Notes: generated by a model not told the origin, from the sequence alone. DNA of 40,465 nt from Bacteroidales bacterium (GCA_028707695.1 JAQWAL010000013.1:1-40465), one strand, 5' to 3'. Numbered from the stretch's first letter, positions 24,952 to 34,268 are shown. Program-made: numbers and translations.

Positions 24952-26739
24952 TTAGTCCAGTTTGAGGACTGCCATGAATGCACTTTGTGGTACCTCTACA
25001 TTACCAACCTGGCGCATCCGCTTTTTACCCTTTTTCTGTTTTTCCAAAAGCTTGCGTTTACGGGAGATATCCCCTCCATAACATTTTGCTGTCACATCTT
25101 TCCTTACAGCCTTCACAGTTTCACGGGCAATTATCTTTGCACCAATGGCCGCCTGGATTGCAATGTCGAATTGCTGGCGAGGTATAAGTTCCTTGAGTTT
25201 CTCGCACATCCTTCTTCCAAAGTCGTATGCATGGTCCTTATGGATAAGGCTTGAAAGAGCATCTACCTGTTCTCCGTTTAGCAATATATCCAGTTTTACA
25301 AGGCTTGCCTCTTTGTATCCGGTAACATGGTAGTCAAATGAGGCATAACCACGTGAAACCGATTTGAGTTTGTCATAGAAATCAAAGACTATCTCTGCCA
25401 AAGGCATGTTGTAATTGAGCTCTACCCTTTCACTTGTAAGGAAGTTCTGGCTGACCAATGTGCCCCTTTTATCCATGCACAACTTCATTATCACACCAAA
25501 ATACTCCGATTTGGAAATTATCTGAGCCCTGATGTATGGCTCTTCTATGTAATCTATGAGAGTGACAGCCGGCAACCCCGAAGGATTGTGGACATCCAGC
25601 ACCTCTCCTTGGGTTGTGTACACCTTGTAAGAGACGTTAGGAACGGTTGTTATGACATCCATGTCAAACTCCCTGTACAACCTCTCCTGGACGATTTCCA
25701 TATGCAGCAAACCCAGGAAACCACAACGGAAGCCGAAACCCAAAGCCAAAGAAGACTCAGGTTCAAAAACCAAAGAGGCATCATTGAGTTGCAGTTTTTC
25801 CAAAGATGCCCTCAAATCTTCATACTCATCTGCCTCAACAGGGTAAACCCCGGCAAAAACCATAGGCTTAACCTCTTCGAATCCCGCAATTGAATTTGCA
25901 GAGGGTTTGTTCCTATGTGTTATGGTATCGCCCACCTTGACCTCGCTGGCTGTTTTGATACCCGAAATAATGTAACCAACATCTCCTGTGCGTACCTCTT
26001 CGGTTGGGACCATCTTAAGTTTGAGCTTGCCCACCTCATCTGCCTCATACTCCTTTCCGGTATTGAAGAATTTCACTTTGTCACCCTTCCTGATAATACC
26101 ATTCTGCACTTTAAAGTAGGCAATTATTCCCCTGAAGGAGTTGAATACCGAGTCAAATATGAGTGCTTGCAGCGGAGCCTCCTCATCTCCTTTTGGGCTG
26201 GGCACCCTCTCTACAATTGCCTCCAATATCTCCGGCACACCAATGCCGGTTTTTGCACTTGCAAGCAAAATATCCTTTTCGTCACAACCTATAAGTTCTA
26301 TGATCTGGTCTCTGACAACATCTACCATGGCACTATCCATGTCAATTTTGTTCAAAACCGGGATTATCTCCAAATCATGGCCTATGGCCAGATACAAATT
26401 GGAGATTGTCTGGGCCTGGATCCCCTGTGTTGCGTCCACTACCAACAAGGCTCCTTCACAAGAGGCTATTGCACGTGAAACTTCATATGAAAAATCCACG
26501 TGGCCGGGAGTATCAATAAGGTTCAATGTATATTTGTCTCCCTTGTACAAATAATCCATTTGAATAGCATGGCTCTTGATGGTGATGCCCTTCTCCTTCT
26601 CCAAATCCATAGAATCCAGCACCTGCGCATCCATGTCACGCGCGGTAAGGGTTTGGGTTGCCTCCAGCAGCCTGTCAGCAAGCGTACTCTTACCATGATC
26701 TATATGGGCTATTATACAAAAGTTTCTAATATGCTTCAT
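24952..26739 (-). CDS. lepA: Elongation factor 4 (LepA)
   Basis: A 595-residue ribosomal GTPase that remodels stalled or mis-translocated ribosomes. The G1 motif AHIDHGKST (11-19), switch I with GITI, and DTPGHVDF with the catalytic histidine are all present, unlike in the EF-G2 of this window. The C-terminal LepA-specific domain ([30 protein letters not shown] in two parts) is complete. The open frame could begin 34 codons earlier at 26841, but the MKHIRNF start at 26739 matches E. coli LepA (MKNIRNF) and lies 31 nt after a -7 box at 26770-26777. Single gene, divergent from transketolase. Confidence 0.97.
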   Translation of the reverse strand: MKHIRNFCIIAHIDHGKSTLADRLLEATQTLTARDMDAQVLDSMDLEKEKGITIKSHAIQMDYLYKGDKYTLNLIDTPGHVDFSYEVSRAIASCEGALLVVDATQGIQAQTISNLYLAIGHDLEIIPVLNKIDMDSAMVDVVRDQIIELIGCDEKDILLASAKTGIGVPEILEAIVERVPSPKGDEEAPLQALIFDSVFNSFRGIIAYFKVQNGIIRKGDKVKFFNTGKEYEADEVGKLKLKMVPTEEVRTGDVGYIISGIKTASEVKVGDTITHRNKPSANSIAGFEEVKPMVFAGVYPVEADEYEDLRASLEKLQLNDASLVFEPESSLALGFGFRCGFLGLLHMEIVQERLYREFDMDVITTVPNVSYKVYTTQGEVLDVHNPSGLPAVTLIDYIEEPYIRAQIISKSEYFGVIMKLCMDKRGTLVSQNFLTSERVELNYNMPLAEIVFDFYDKLKSVSRGYASFDYHVTGYKEASLVKLDILLNGEQVDALSSLIHKDHAYDFGRRMCEKLKELIPRQQFDIAIQAAIGAKIIARETVKAVRKDVTAKCYGGDISRKRKLLEKQKKGKKRMRQVGNVEVPQSAFMAVLKLD

Positions 26740-26769
26740 TTTACTCTTTAAGGGATTTATATGTGGATG

Positions 26770-26777
26770 CAAAGATA
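26770..26777 (-). promoter_or_regulatory. -7 box of lepA
   Basis: TATCTTTG on the minus strand, 31 nt before the lepA ATG at 26739. It lies inside the longer open frame, which supports the downstream start. No clear upstream TTTG box. Confidence 0.45.
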
Positions 26778-26807
26778 AAAATAATTCCAAAATTATAAGT
26801 TTGATAC

Positions 26808-26815
26808 TATCTTTG
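26808..26815 (+). promoter_or_regulatory. -7 box of the transketolase-sigma factor operon
   Basis: TATCTTTG, 64 nt before the transketolase start. The leader contains a short inverted repeat, GTGAT...ATCAC (26824-26841), immediately past the expected start of transcription; it could be an operator or a small hairpin. Confidence 0.4.
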
Positions 26816-26879
26816 TGGGATAAGTGATTTTTAAATATCACAATTTGCTGTCAAAAACGTAATAAATCTAAATAAAATA

Positions 26880-27719
26880 ATGGCTAAAAACTCAAATCTA
26901 AAAGAGATTGCATCTCAGGTGAGAAGAGATATTGTCCGTATGGTCAATATGGCATCGTCCGGGCATCCCGGAGGCTCACTAAGCAGTACCGATGTACTTG
27001 TAACATTGTTTTTCCAGGAGATGGACCACTCCCCGGCAAAATGGCGCAGGGATGGAAAAGGAAGTGATATGTTCTTCCTTTCTGCAGGTCACATGACTCC
27101 GGTTTACTACAGCGTTCTTGCCCGTAGCGGATATTTTCCTCTGGAAGAGCTCAACACATTCCGCAAACTGGGTTCCAGACTCCAGGGACACCCCTCTGTA
27201 GAGAGAGGACTGCCTGGTGTACATGTAGCTTCCGGCTCATTGGGACAGGGTTTGTCGGTTGCCGGTGGTGCTGCAATGGCAAAAAAGATGAACAAAGAAC
27301 AACATTTTGTATATGCACTCATTGGCGACGGCGAGAGTGAAGAGGGACAAATATGGGAAGCTGCACTGTTTGCAGCACACCACAAACTTGATAATTTGAT
27401 TGCATTCACAGACTGGAACGGGCAACAGATTGACGGACCGGTAGAGAAAATCCTGAATTTAGGCAACCTTAAGGCCAAATGGGAAGCTTTCGGATGGGAG
27501 TGCAACGTGGTTGACGGACACAACCTGGATGAGATATCCAATTCCATAAAAAGTGCAAAAACAGGGAACGGCAAACCCAAAATGCTCCTGATGGACACAT
27601 CAATGGGCAAGGGTGTGGACTTCATGGAGGGCACACACCACTGGCACGGAAAAGCCCCTAACGGAGAACAAACCGAAAAAGCCTTATCCCAACTGACAGA
27701 AACACTGGGAGATTTTTAA
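26880..27719 (+). CDS. Transketolase, N-terminal (TPP-binding) subunit
   Basis: A 279-residue protein equal to the first half of transketolase. It carries the SGHPGGSLSSTDVL region near the N terminus, the ASGSLGQGLSVAGG motif, and the TPP and magnesium motif GDGESEEGQIWEA followed by N in DWNGQQIDG. With the next gene it forms the enzyme that moves two-carbon units between sugar phosphates in the pentose phosphate pathway. Split transketolases are a normal subfamily in Bacteroidota, Firmicutes and archaea; both parts have their own starts and a 29-base gap, so this is not a frameshift. Confidence 0.94.
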   Translation: MAKNSNLKEIASQVRRDIVRMVNMASSGHPGGSLSSTDVLVTLFFQEMDHSPAKWRRDGKGSDMFFLSAGHMTPVYYSVLARSGYFPLEELNTFRKLGSRLQGHPSVERGLPGVHVASGSLGQGLSVAGGAAMAKKMNKEQHFVYALIGDGESEEGQIWEAALFAAHHKLDNLIAFTDWNGQQIDGPVEKILNLGNLKAKWEAFGWECNVVDGHNLDEISNSIKSAKTGNGKPKMLLMDTSMGKGVDFMEGTHHWHGKAPNGEQTEKALSQLTETLGDF

Positions 27720-27748
27720 CAATACCTTCTAATCCAAATTTTATAAAA

Positions 27749-28708
27749 ATGAAAGAAAAATTTACAAATACAGGAAACAAGGATACCCGCTCTGGGTTTG
27801 GTGCCGGATTGCTGGAACTTGGAAAAAAGAGGGAAGATGTTGTTGCACTTTGTGCCGACCTCACCGGATCGCTCAAAATGGATGCCTTTGAAAAGGAATT
27901 CCCGGAGAGGTTCATACAGTGTGGCATTGCAGAGGCTAACATGATGGGTACGGCAGCAGGACTGGCATTGTCGGGAAAGGTTCCCTTTGCCGGCTCTTTT
28001 GCAGAGTTTGCAACAGGAAGGGTTTACGACCAGGTAAGGCAGGCAATAGCATACTCCGAGACAAACGTCAAGATATGCGCCTCACATGCAGGTATTACAT
28101 TGGGCGAAGATGGTGCCACCCACCAGACAATGGAAGATATCGGCCTTATGAGGATGCTTCCCGGGTTCACTGTAATCAATCCATGCGACTATAACCAGAC
28201 AAAAGCTGCCACCATGGCAATAGCAGACCACCACGGCCCGGTTTACCTAAGATTCGGCCGTCCATCTGTGCCAAACTTTACTCCGGAAGATGCCCCTTTT
28301 GAAATTGGCAAAGCCATAACCCTTAAAGAGGGAACCCAAGTAACAATATTTGCCACAGGGCATATGGTTTGGGAAGCAATTGAAGCAACCGACACATTGG
28401 AAAAAGAGGGTATTTCTGTAGAGCTGGTGAATATCCACACAATTAAACCAATCGACAAAAAAGCAGTCATAGAATCGGCGGCAAAGACAAAAGCAGTTGT
28501 AACTGCAGAAGAGCATCTCATAGCCGGCGGAATGGGAGAACTTATCGCCGGGTTGTTGGGCAGGGAGATGCCTGTTCCCGTGGAGATTGTTGCTGTTGAC
28601 GATATGTTCGGACAAAGCGGAACGCCTTCCCAGCTGATGCAGGAATACGGACTTACAGCCCAAAGTATTGTAAAGTCTGTGCACAAAGTATTAAAAAGGA
28701 AACTATAA
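27749..28708 (+). CDS. Transketolase, C-terminal subunit
   Basis: A 319-residue protein equal to the pyrimidine-binding and C-terminal domains of transketolase. It shows ALCADLTGSLKM, the conserved acidic residue in Q-C-G-I-A-E-A-N-M that activates TPP, KICASHAGITLGEDGATHQ, and a final domain with VTAEEHLIAGGMGELIAGLL. It pairs with the upstream subunit. The sigma factor gene follows after 25 bases, so sugar metabolism and sigma factor are probably expressed from one message. Confidence 0.94.
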   Translation: MKEKFTNTGNKDTRSGFGAGLLELGKKREDVVALCADLTGSLKMDAFEKEFPERFIQCGIAEANMMGTAAGLALSGKVPFAGSFAEFATGRVYDQVRQAIAYSETNVKICASHAGITLGEDGATHQTMEDIGLMRMLPGFTVINPCDYNQTKAATMAIADHHGPVYLRFGRPSVPNFTPEDAPFEIGKAITLKEGTQVTIFATGHMVWEAIEATDTLEKEGISVELVNIHTIKPIDKKAVIESAAKTKAVVTAEEHLIAGGMGELIAGLLGREMPVPVEIVAVDDMFGQSGTPSQLMQEYGLTAQSIVKSVHKVLKRKL

Positions 28709-28733
28709 GGAGAGACTCACATAATTATCCATA

Positions 28734-29276
28734 ATGGAAGATAAGGATCTGTTGGAATTGTACAGGGAAGACGGGAAGCAGAGATATGCCTTCAACCTTA
28801 TCGTGGATAAATACAGCGAACGGTTATACTGGCACATCCGCAAGATGGTTGCCTCTCACGACGATGCAAACGACATACTGCAAAACACTCTTCTCAAAGC
28901 CTGGAAAAACCTGGAAGGCTTCAGGGAAGAGTCTCGTTTGTACACATGGTTGTACAGGATTGCCACCAATGAATCATTGACATTCCTCAAAAGAGCCAGG
29001 CTCAAGGCAACATTGTCACTGAGTGATTATTCCAAACAACTGGAAAACCAACTGGAAGCAGATGCATACTTCAATGGGGACGATACCCAAAGACTTTTCA
29101 GGAAAGCAGTCCTGAAACTCCCCGACAAACAGAGGGCTGTCTTTTCTATGAGATATTTTGACGATATGAAATATGAAGATATTTCTGAAGTCCTGGGCAC
29201 ATCCGTTGGGGCCCTTAAAGCCTCATACCACCATGCTTTCCAAAAAATACAAAATTTTTTGAAAGAACACGTTTAA
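28734..29276 (+). CDS. ECF-type RNA polymerase sigma factor
   Basis: A 180-residue group IV sigma factor. Region 2 (about 24-95) includes DDANDILQNTLLKAWKNLEGF and Y-T-W-L-Y-R-I-A-T-N-E, and region 4 (about 122-175) contains LPDKQRAVFSMRYFDDMKYEDISEVLG with its helix-turn-helix. No region 1.1 or 3 is present, and no extra C-terminal domain. The next two genes encode a single-pass membrane protein (likely anti-sigma) and a periplasmic Spy-like protein, which fits an envelope-stress module. Target promoters are unknown. Confidence 0.93.
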   Translation: MEDKDLLELYREDGKQRYAFNLIVDKYSERLYWHIRKMVASHDDANDILQNTLLKAWKNLEGFREESRLYTWLYRIATNESLTFLKRARLKATLSLSDYSKQLENQLEADAYFNGDDTQRLFRKAVLKLPDKQRAVFSMRYFDDMKYEDISEVLGTSVGALKASYHHAFQKIQNFLKEHV

Positions 29277-29306
29277 TCCTTTTGCATTTATTATAGTCAA
29301 AGAAGT

Positions 29307-29762
29307 ATGAAAACAAGATTCGACATAGAAGATCCTCTTTTTAAGAACCATCTTAAAGAGAATCCATTTACACTTCCCCACAACTACATTGAAGGTGTGA
29401 AGGAATCTTTGTCCGGAAAAATTGAGGAGCAAAGCAAAAAGGTTGGTCTTTGGACAATACTCAAGCCTCAGTTGAGCCTTGTCACCGCCTTTGCCATTGT
29501 CTTTGCCGTTGCCTACGGCATATTCGGGCTCTCCGGAGGCAGTTTGCCTACAACCAAAAAATCTTCCCTGCAGGTTATGAGCTCCGGACAAATGCCATAT
29601 ATAGAGGAGGGCTTTCTTAAAACATCATTCATAGATTTTTTTGATTCTTCCACAGACTCCTTGTCTGCAAAGCATAACGACATTAGCCAGGAAGAACTCC
29701 TGGACTATATAAACCAAAACGTTGACCTTGTAACCCTCTCATATTTAGAAATGAGAGATTAA
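29307..29762 (+). CDS. Single-pass membrane protein, probable anti-sigma factor
   Basis: A 151-residue protein with a cytosolic N-terminal part (1-52; F-D-I-E-D-P and HNYIEGVKESLSGKIEEQSKK), one membrane helix (about 55-77, LSLVTAFAIVFAVAYGIFGL) and an extracytoplasmic C-terminal part of about 70 residues. No zinc-binding HxxxCxxC motif is present, so it is not a classic ZAS anti-sigma factor. The position 30 bases after an ECF sigma gene and the topology support an anti-sigma role, but this is inference. It resembles no named family that I can confirm. Confidence 0.75.
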   Translation: MKTRFDIEDPLFKNHLKENPFTLPHNYIEGVKESLSGKIEEQSKKVGLWTILKPQLSLVTAFAIVFAVAYGIFGLSGGSLPTTKKSSLQVMSSGQMPYIEEGFLKTSFIDFFDSSTDSLSAKHNDISQEELLDYINQNVDLVTLSYLEMRD

Positions 29763-29775
29763 TACACCAAATAAC

Positions 29776-30288
29776 ATGAAAAGGTTACTAATTATTTTAT
29801 CCATATCTTTCCTGGCAACCATTGCTATTGCCCAACCTAAAGAGAAAGCTCCTTCAAATGAGAGCCGGCAAGAAGCAGTCCGTCAGCAAAGAAGCCAATG
29901 GTACAAACAGGTACAGAATGCAAAAATAGCATTCTTTACAACAGCCATGGACCTTACTCCAAAAGAGGCAGAGCATTTTTGGCCGCTATACAACGAATTC
30001 TGGAAAGAGAGGGAAAGGGCAAACCGCAGGTCACACCATGCCTTAAGGACAATAGGGAAAGTTTTGGAAGGAGAAGAGAAAGTGAGTGATGCCCAACTAA
30101 AAGAACTTATAGAAACATACATTTCCGGAGGAACTGCAGAGGGAGAAATTTTCAGATCGTACTATCCAAGGTTCCAGAAAATCCTCTCAATAGAAAAGGT
30201 AGCGCGTATGTACAAGGCAGAGGAAGATTTCAGGATAAAGATGATACAACAACTGCGCTCCGGGAATATGCCGGGAAAAGAAAAATGA
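29776..30288 (+). CDS. Periplasmic Spy/CpxP-like helical protein
   Basis: A 170-residue protein with a signal peptide (1-20, ending AIAQ). The mature part is helical and charged, with M-D-L-T-P-K-E-A-E-H-F-W-P-L-Y-N-E-F-W (about 56-74), a variant of the LTxxQ-type motif of Spy and CpxP, which are periplasmic chaperones and stress sensors. A second helical segment (about 95-150) follows, with a basic C terminus. It lies 13 bases after the probable anti-sigma gene and may tune that module as CpxP does in the Cpx system; inferred from position. It ends 9 bases from the convergent methyltransferase gene. Confidence 0.75.
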   Translation: MKRLLIILSISFLATIAIAQPKEKAPSNESRQEAVRQQRSQWYKQVQNAKIAFFTTAMDLTPKEAEHFWPLYNEFWKERERANRRSHHALRTIGKVLEGEEKVSDAQLKELIETYISGGTAEGEIFRSYYPRFQKILSIEKVARMYKAEEDFRIKMIQQLRSGNMPGKEK

Positions 30289-30297
30289 TTTGGACTG

Positions 30298-31101
30298 TCA
30301 ATCAGAAGCTACTTCAAATTCCTTCAAGTAATAATCCTTTACCAGATTCACATACTCCCCGGTATATTTGATTCCACCCGATTGCTGCATTACAAGTTGA
30401 TGGCAAACAGCCGGTGGCGGTTCTTTGGGGATACTCCCCGCCCCCACCTTGCGTAACTCCATCATATATCTTTTGGGATCTTTGCCCACTACGGTCCTGA
30501 CCTTGCAAATCCTTTGAACAGAGAACATATTGTTGTCATTCACAAGCGATATCAACTCCTCTCCCTCTTGTGAGGGCAATATCACTGCAAGTACTCCTCC
30601 ATTTTTCAATAATAAAAAAGAGCTCTCCAACAACTCTGCAAGTGGAAGGGTAGTGTTGTGACGCGCAATGGTCCTCCTTTCACAAGGGGCTTTCAAAGAG
30701 TTTGTAAAATAAGGGGGATTGGACAAAACCATATCAAACAGACCCAGACTTTCCCTCTCCAATGCCATTTGCTGCAAAGATATATGACGAGCAGTAAGGT
30801 TTCCGCTCCATTTAGAGACAGAAAAATTATAGCTGCTCTCCATATAAGACTCTTTGTCTACATCAATTGCCTCAATACGGAAATTCTTGTACAATGCCTG
30901 GCACCTTTGTGCCATTATCAAGGAGATCACCCCTGTGCCACTGCCTGCGTCCAGAATATACGGGAAAATTTCCATTGTAGTTTCATGGCCCTGCACAAAG
31001 TGGGGTGCGACCCATGCCGGCAACAACACACCATCTGTGTTGACCTTCATTGCAGCCCCCGTTTGCCTTACTGTAAACTGTTTAAAGTAAAAATTCGCCA
31101 T
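30298..31101 (-). CDS. trmN6: tRNA1(Val) (adenine-37-N6)-methyltransferase-like protein
   Basis: A 267-residue SAM-dependent methyltransferase of the YfiC/TrmN6 family. The SAM motif I reads DAGSGTGV (51-58), and the substrate adenine motif is N128-P-P-Y131 followed by F. The N-terminal [13 protein letters not shown] region is a family hallmark. E. coli TrmN6 methylates A37 of tRNA-Val(UAC). The reading frame overlaps the LolD gene by 20 bases, so it is probably cotranslated with it. Specificity for tRNA1(Val) is from the family, not visible in the sequence. Confidence 0.88.
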   Translation of the reverse strand: MANFYFKQFTVRQTGAAMKVNTDGVLLPAWVAPHFVQGHETTMEIFPYILDAGSGTGVISLIMAQRCQALYKNFRIEAIDVDKESYMESSYNFSVSKWSGNLTARHISLQQMALERESLGLFDMVLSNPPYFTNSLKAPCERRTIARHNTTLPLAELLESSFLLLKNGGVLAVILPSQEGEELISLVNDNNMFSVQRICKVRTVVGKDPKRYMMELRKVGAGSIPKEPPPAVCHQLVMQQSGGIKYTGEYVNLVKDYYLKEFEVASD

Positions 31102-31735
31102 CTTTCATCTCCAGGGTCCTGTCACTCATTGCTGCCAACTCCCGGTCGTGGGTTACAATTATTATGGTTATACCAAAACGGTCCCTTAGATCAAAAAACA
31201 AATTGTGGATCTCCATCTTTGTGTTAGTATCCAGGTTCCCCGATGGTTCATCGGCAAAAAGGACAGACGGGTTGTTGATAAGAGCCCGCGCAATTGCAAC
31301 CCTTTGTTGTTCACCACCGCTTAGCTCAGAAGGTTTGTGATGCAACCTGGCAGAGAGACCCAGCATAGTGAGTAACTCCGTTGCCTTCTCTTTTGCAATG
31401 TTCATTTTATTGTTGGCAATCATGCTTGGGATTGCAACATTTTCAAGTGCAGAGAATTCGGGAAGGAGATGGTGGAACTGGAATACAAATCCAACCCTTT
31501 TGTTCCTGAAATCTGCCAAAGCATTGGACTTTAACGAAAACACATCTACCCCGTCTATATATACCTTACCGGAATCCGGTTGGGAAAGGGTACCAAGAAT
31601 TTGGAGCAAGGTGGACTTTCCGGCCCCGCTTGCTCCAACTATACTCAGTACTTCGGAATCTTTTGCCTGGAAGTCGATTCCTTTCAGAACCAAAAGTTTC
31701 CCAAATGATTTGTAAATTTTTTCTGCTTTTATCAT
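31082..31735 (-). CDS. lolD: LolD-like ABC transporter ATP-binding protein
   Basis: A 217-residue ATPase. Walker A is GASGAGKST (34-42), the ABC signature is LSGGEQQR, Walker B is VLFADEP followed by SGNLD, and the switch histidine is in IVTHDREL. The sequence between ([28 protein letters not shown]) is typical of the LolD/MacB group that powers release of lipoproteins from the inner membrane. LolC/LolE permease genes are not beside it, so it must pair with permeases encoded elsewhere. It lies 6 bases after EF-G2. A related ABC role (MacB or FtsE type) is the main alternative. Confidence 0.9.
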   Translation of the reverse strand: MIKAEKIYKSFGKLLVLKGIDFQAKDSEVLSIVGASGAGKSTLLQILGTLSQPDSGKVYIDGVDVFSLKSNALADFRNKRVGFVFQFHHLLPEFSALENVAIPSMIANNKMNIAKEKATELLTMLGLSARLHHKPSELSGGEQQRVAIARALINNPSVLFADEPSGNLDTNTKMEIHNLFFDLRDRFGITIIIVTHDRELAAMSDRTLEMKDGEFLL

Positions 31736-31741
31736 TCTTGT

Positions 31742-33895
31742 TTAGTCGTCCTTTTCGGTTGCCTCGTACTCTTTGAGCAACTTGTCCTGTACATCTGCAG
31801 GAACCTGCTGGTAATCGGAGTAAGTCATTGTAAAGGTTGCACGGCCCGAAGTAAGGGAACTCAATGTTGTAGAGTATTTGTTCAACTCTGCCAACGGAAC
31901 TTTGGCCTTGAGCACTTCAAAACCTTTTTCACTGCTCATTCCCTCAATCATTGCCCTGCGGTTCTGAAGGTCACTCATAACGTCACCCATGCAGTCACTT
32001 GGCACCAATACCTCTACATTGTAAACCGGTTCCATGATCTTTGGACCGGCCTTTTTGAATGCCTCCTTGAATGCATTACGGCCTGCAAGTTTGAATGAAA
32101 TCTCGTTTGAATCTACCGGGTGCATTTTGCCATCGTAAACAAACACCCTGATGTCCCTTGCATACGAACCTGTCAATGGTCCCTCTTCCATCTTTTCCAT
32201 TATCCCTTTTAGGATGGCAGGCATAAAACGGGCATCTATGGAGCCCCCGACAATACAGTTGTAATATTCCAGTTTGCCGCCCCACTCCATGGTATACTCT
32301 TCCTTGCCTTTAAGATTGAGTACAAGCTCCCTGCCCTCTACTTTGAATTTGTTGTTGGCAGGAACACCCTCCACAACCGGTTCTATCAAAATGTGGACCT
32401 CGCCAAATTGGCCTGCACCCCCCGATTGTTTCTTGTGGCGGTAATCTGCAATGGCAACTTTGGTAATGGTTTCCCTGTAGGGAATCTTGGGATTGAACAA
32501 ATCAACCTCCAGCTTGTGGGTGTTGGTAAGGTGCCATTTTAGTATGTTGATATGATGCTCACCTTGCCCACTCAGGATTGTCTGTTTGAGCTCCTTTGAG
32601 TATTGTACTTTTATTGTGGGATCTTCTGCATGTGCACGGTTGAGGATCTCGCCAAGCTTTTCTTCGTCTTTTTCCTGTTTGGCTTTTATTGCCGTACGGA
32701 ATTTTGAAGGAGGAAACACAATTGGTTCAAACACCCAATCTTTGTTTCCTGCATTGAGGGTCTGGTTGGTTTTTGCAGATTTTAGCTTTACTGTACAACC
32801 AATATCACCTGCTTCTATCTCACTGATTTTTTCCTTTTTCTTCCCGGCAACAGCATATATGATTGATATCCTCTCCTTGGCACCGGTTTCCGGATTGGTA
32901 AGGTCCATCCCTTCTGTCAGTTTACCGGACATTACCCTGAAATAGGAAACCTCTCCAAGGTGTTGCTCTACAGTTGTCTTGTATATGAAAATGGATGTAG
33001 GGGCCGAAGAGTCACACGGAACCACCTCTCCTTCCTTGGTTTTATATTCGGACCTGTTAGGGAACGGGGCTACATTTATAATAAACTCCATCAATCTTTT
33101 AACTCCAATATCTTTCCTTGCAGAGAGGCAGAACAGTGGCATTATTTCGCACTGTGTAAGCCCAATTGACAATCCTTTGCGGATCTCGTCCTCTGTGAGA
33201 ACGCCGTTCTCGAAAAACAGTTCCATCAAAGATTCTTCGTTCTCTGCAGCCATTTCTGCAAGCTCCTGATGGTAAATCTCTGCCTGGTCCTTGAACTCTT
33301 CCGGAATATCCAACTCTTCCCTTGTCCCGTTCTCATCTTTGAATTTATACATTTTCATCTTGAGAACATCTACAAAAGAGGTGAAAGAGGGACCGGTTTC
33401 AGTAGGAAACTGGACAACCGCCACCTTTTTCCCAAAAGTCTGCTTCAAAGATTCCACAGAACCCTCAAAGTTTGCCTTTTCATGGTCTAACTGATTCATG
33501 GCCAAAATCATTGGCTTGCAATGCTGTTGCGCATAACGGGCCAGGATTTCGGTACCCACCTCTACACCGTGTTGTGCATTAACTACCATTATTCCGGTAT
33601 CGGCTACCTTGAAAGCAGAGATTACCCCTCCCACGAAATCATCGGAGCCGGGAGTATCTATTATATTCAGCTTATTATCCATGAACTCTGTAAAGAGAAG
33701 TGAAGGATAGATTGAACGCTGATAAATTTGCTCTATTTCGGTATTGTCGCTTACAGTAGTTTTGGTTTCAACCGAACCTCTGCGGTCGATAACTTTACCT
33801 TCAAACAACATGGTTTCCGCAAGGGTAGTTTTACCAGACTTCGTATTACCTAACAGGACTACGTTGCGGATGCTTTGAGTGGGATAGACTTTCAT
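31742..33895 (-). CDS. fusA2: Elongation factor G paralogue (EF-G2 type) with altered GTPase residues
   Basis: A 717-residue EF-G with all five domains in order, ending with the domain IV and V sequences (HKKQSGGAGQFGEVHI, GSIDARFMPAILKGI, LVPSDCMGDVMSDLQNRRA). The G1 loop is GNTKSGKTT (16-24) and NQLD is at 134-137. Two residues needed for GTP hydrolysis are replaced: DTPGS84DDF where the family has DTPGH, and R60-S-I-Y63 where switch I has RGIT. In Bacteroides thetaiotaomicron a related EF-G2 translocates without GTPase activity and is needed under carbon limitation. This is probably its orthologue. It is the first gene of a unit with lolD and trmN6. Confidence 0.93.
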   Translation of the reverse strand: MKVYPTQSIRNVVLLGNTKSGKTTLAETMLFEGKVIDRRGSVETKTTVSDNTEIEQIYQRSIYPSLLFTEFMDNKLNIIDTPGSDDFVGGVISAFKVADTGIMVVNAQHGVEVGTEILARYAQQHCKPMILAMNQLDHEKANFEGSVESLKQTFGKKVAVVQFPTETGPSFTSFVDVLKMKMYKFKDENGTREELDIPEEFKDQAEIYHQELAEMAAENEESLMELFFENGVLTEDEIRKGLSIGLTQCEIMPLFCLSARKDIGVKRLMEFIINVAPFPNRSEYKTKEGEVVPCDSSAPTSIFIYKTTVEQHLGEVSYFRVMSGKLTEGMDLTNPETGAKERISIIYAVAGKKKEKISEIEAGDIGCTVKLKSAKTNQTLNAGNKDWVFEPIVFPPSKFRTAIKAKQEKDEEKLGEILNRAHAEDPTIKVQYSKELKQTILSGQGEHHINILKWHLTNTHKLEVDLFNPKIPYRETITKVAIADYRHKKQSGGAGQFGEVHILIEPVVEGVPANNKFKVEGRELVLNLKGKEEYTMEWGGKLEYYNCIVGGSIDARFMPAILKGIMEKMEEGPLTGSYARDIRVFVYDGKMHPVDSNEISFKLAGRNAFKEAFKKAGPKIMEPVYNVEVLVPSDCMGDVMSDLQNRRAMIEGMSSEKGFEVLKAKVPLAELNKYSTTLSSLTSGRATFTMTYSDYQQVPADVQDKLLKEYEATEKDD

Positions 33896-33940
33896 ATTAA
33901 TCCATTTAGTTCATTAGTTATTGGTTTTTTAAAAGAAACT

Positions 33941-33948
33941 CAAATTTA
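33941..33948 (-). promoter_or_regulatory. -7 box of the EF-G2 operon
   Basis: TAAATTTG on the minus strand, 45 nt before the EF-G2 start; an ATTG (33971-33968) lies 19 nt upstream, a near match to the TTTG box. The upstream box falls inside the end of the AraC-type gene. Confidence 0.45.
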
Positions 33949-33959
33949 TGAAAAAAAAA

Positions 33960-34268
33960 TCAAACGGCAATATAGTCAAGAGCCATCTCCATCTCCTTTT
34001 TGGAGCTGAAACCACTAAATTTGTAAAGGAGTTCATATTCAACACCATTTTTCAACAAAAACCTTGCATGTTGCGCCCTGTGAAGGGCAATTATTTGCCC
34101 GGAGTCATACCCGTACTCCTTTTCCAGCAAATTGTCCAGTTCTTCCAAAGTGCAACCACACCAACATGACAAAACATTGCTGTTGAAACTTTGGGATATG
34201 AACACCGATTTTTCAAATAAGGAACCCACCACCTCCAGCAATGGATTTCCAGATAATTTATTTTCCAT
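33960..34268 (-). CDS. Stand-alone AraC-type DNA-binding domain protein
   Basis: A 102-residue protein with no named family match that I am sure of. Residues 30-100 fit the AraC/XylS helix-turn-helix domain: LEELDNLLEKEYGYDSGQII (first helix-turn-helix), then H-R-A-Q-H-A-R-F-L-L, then Y-K-F-S-G-F-S-S-K-K-E-M-E-M-A-L (second helix-turn-helix with the GFSS motif). There is no N-terminal ligand domain, and C35-W-C37-G-C39 precedes the first helix. It could be a small regulator or a remnant of a longer AraC protein. It ends 64 bases before EF-G2, in the same direction. Confidence 0.55.
   Translation of the reverse strand: MENKLSGNPLLEVVGSLFEKSVFISQSFNSNVLSCWCGCTLEELDNLLEKEYGYDSGQIIALHRAQHARFLLKNGVEYELLYKFSGFSSKKEMEMALDYIAV

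Noticed and set aside
26740-26841. N-terminal extension of LepA
   Set aside because: It covers the -7 box and has no match; MKHIRNF is the family start.
26880-28708. Transketolase broken by a frameshift
   Set aside because: The two parts have their own starts and a 29-base gap, and match the normal two-subunit family.
30658-31227. Plus-strand open frame opposite the tRNA methyltransferase gene
   Set aside because: Antisense shadow with no domain.
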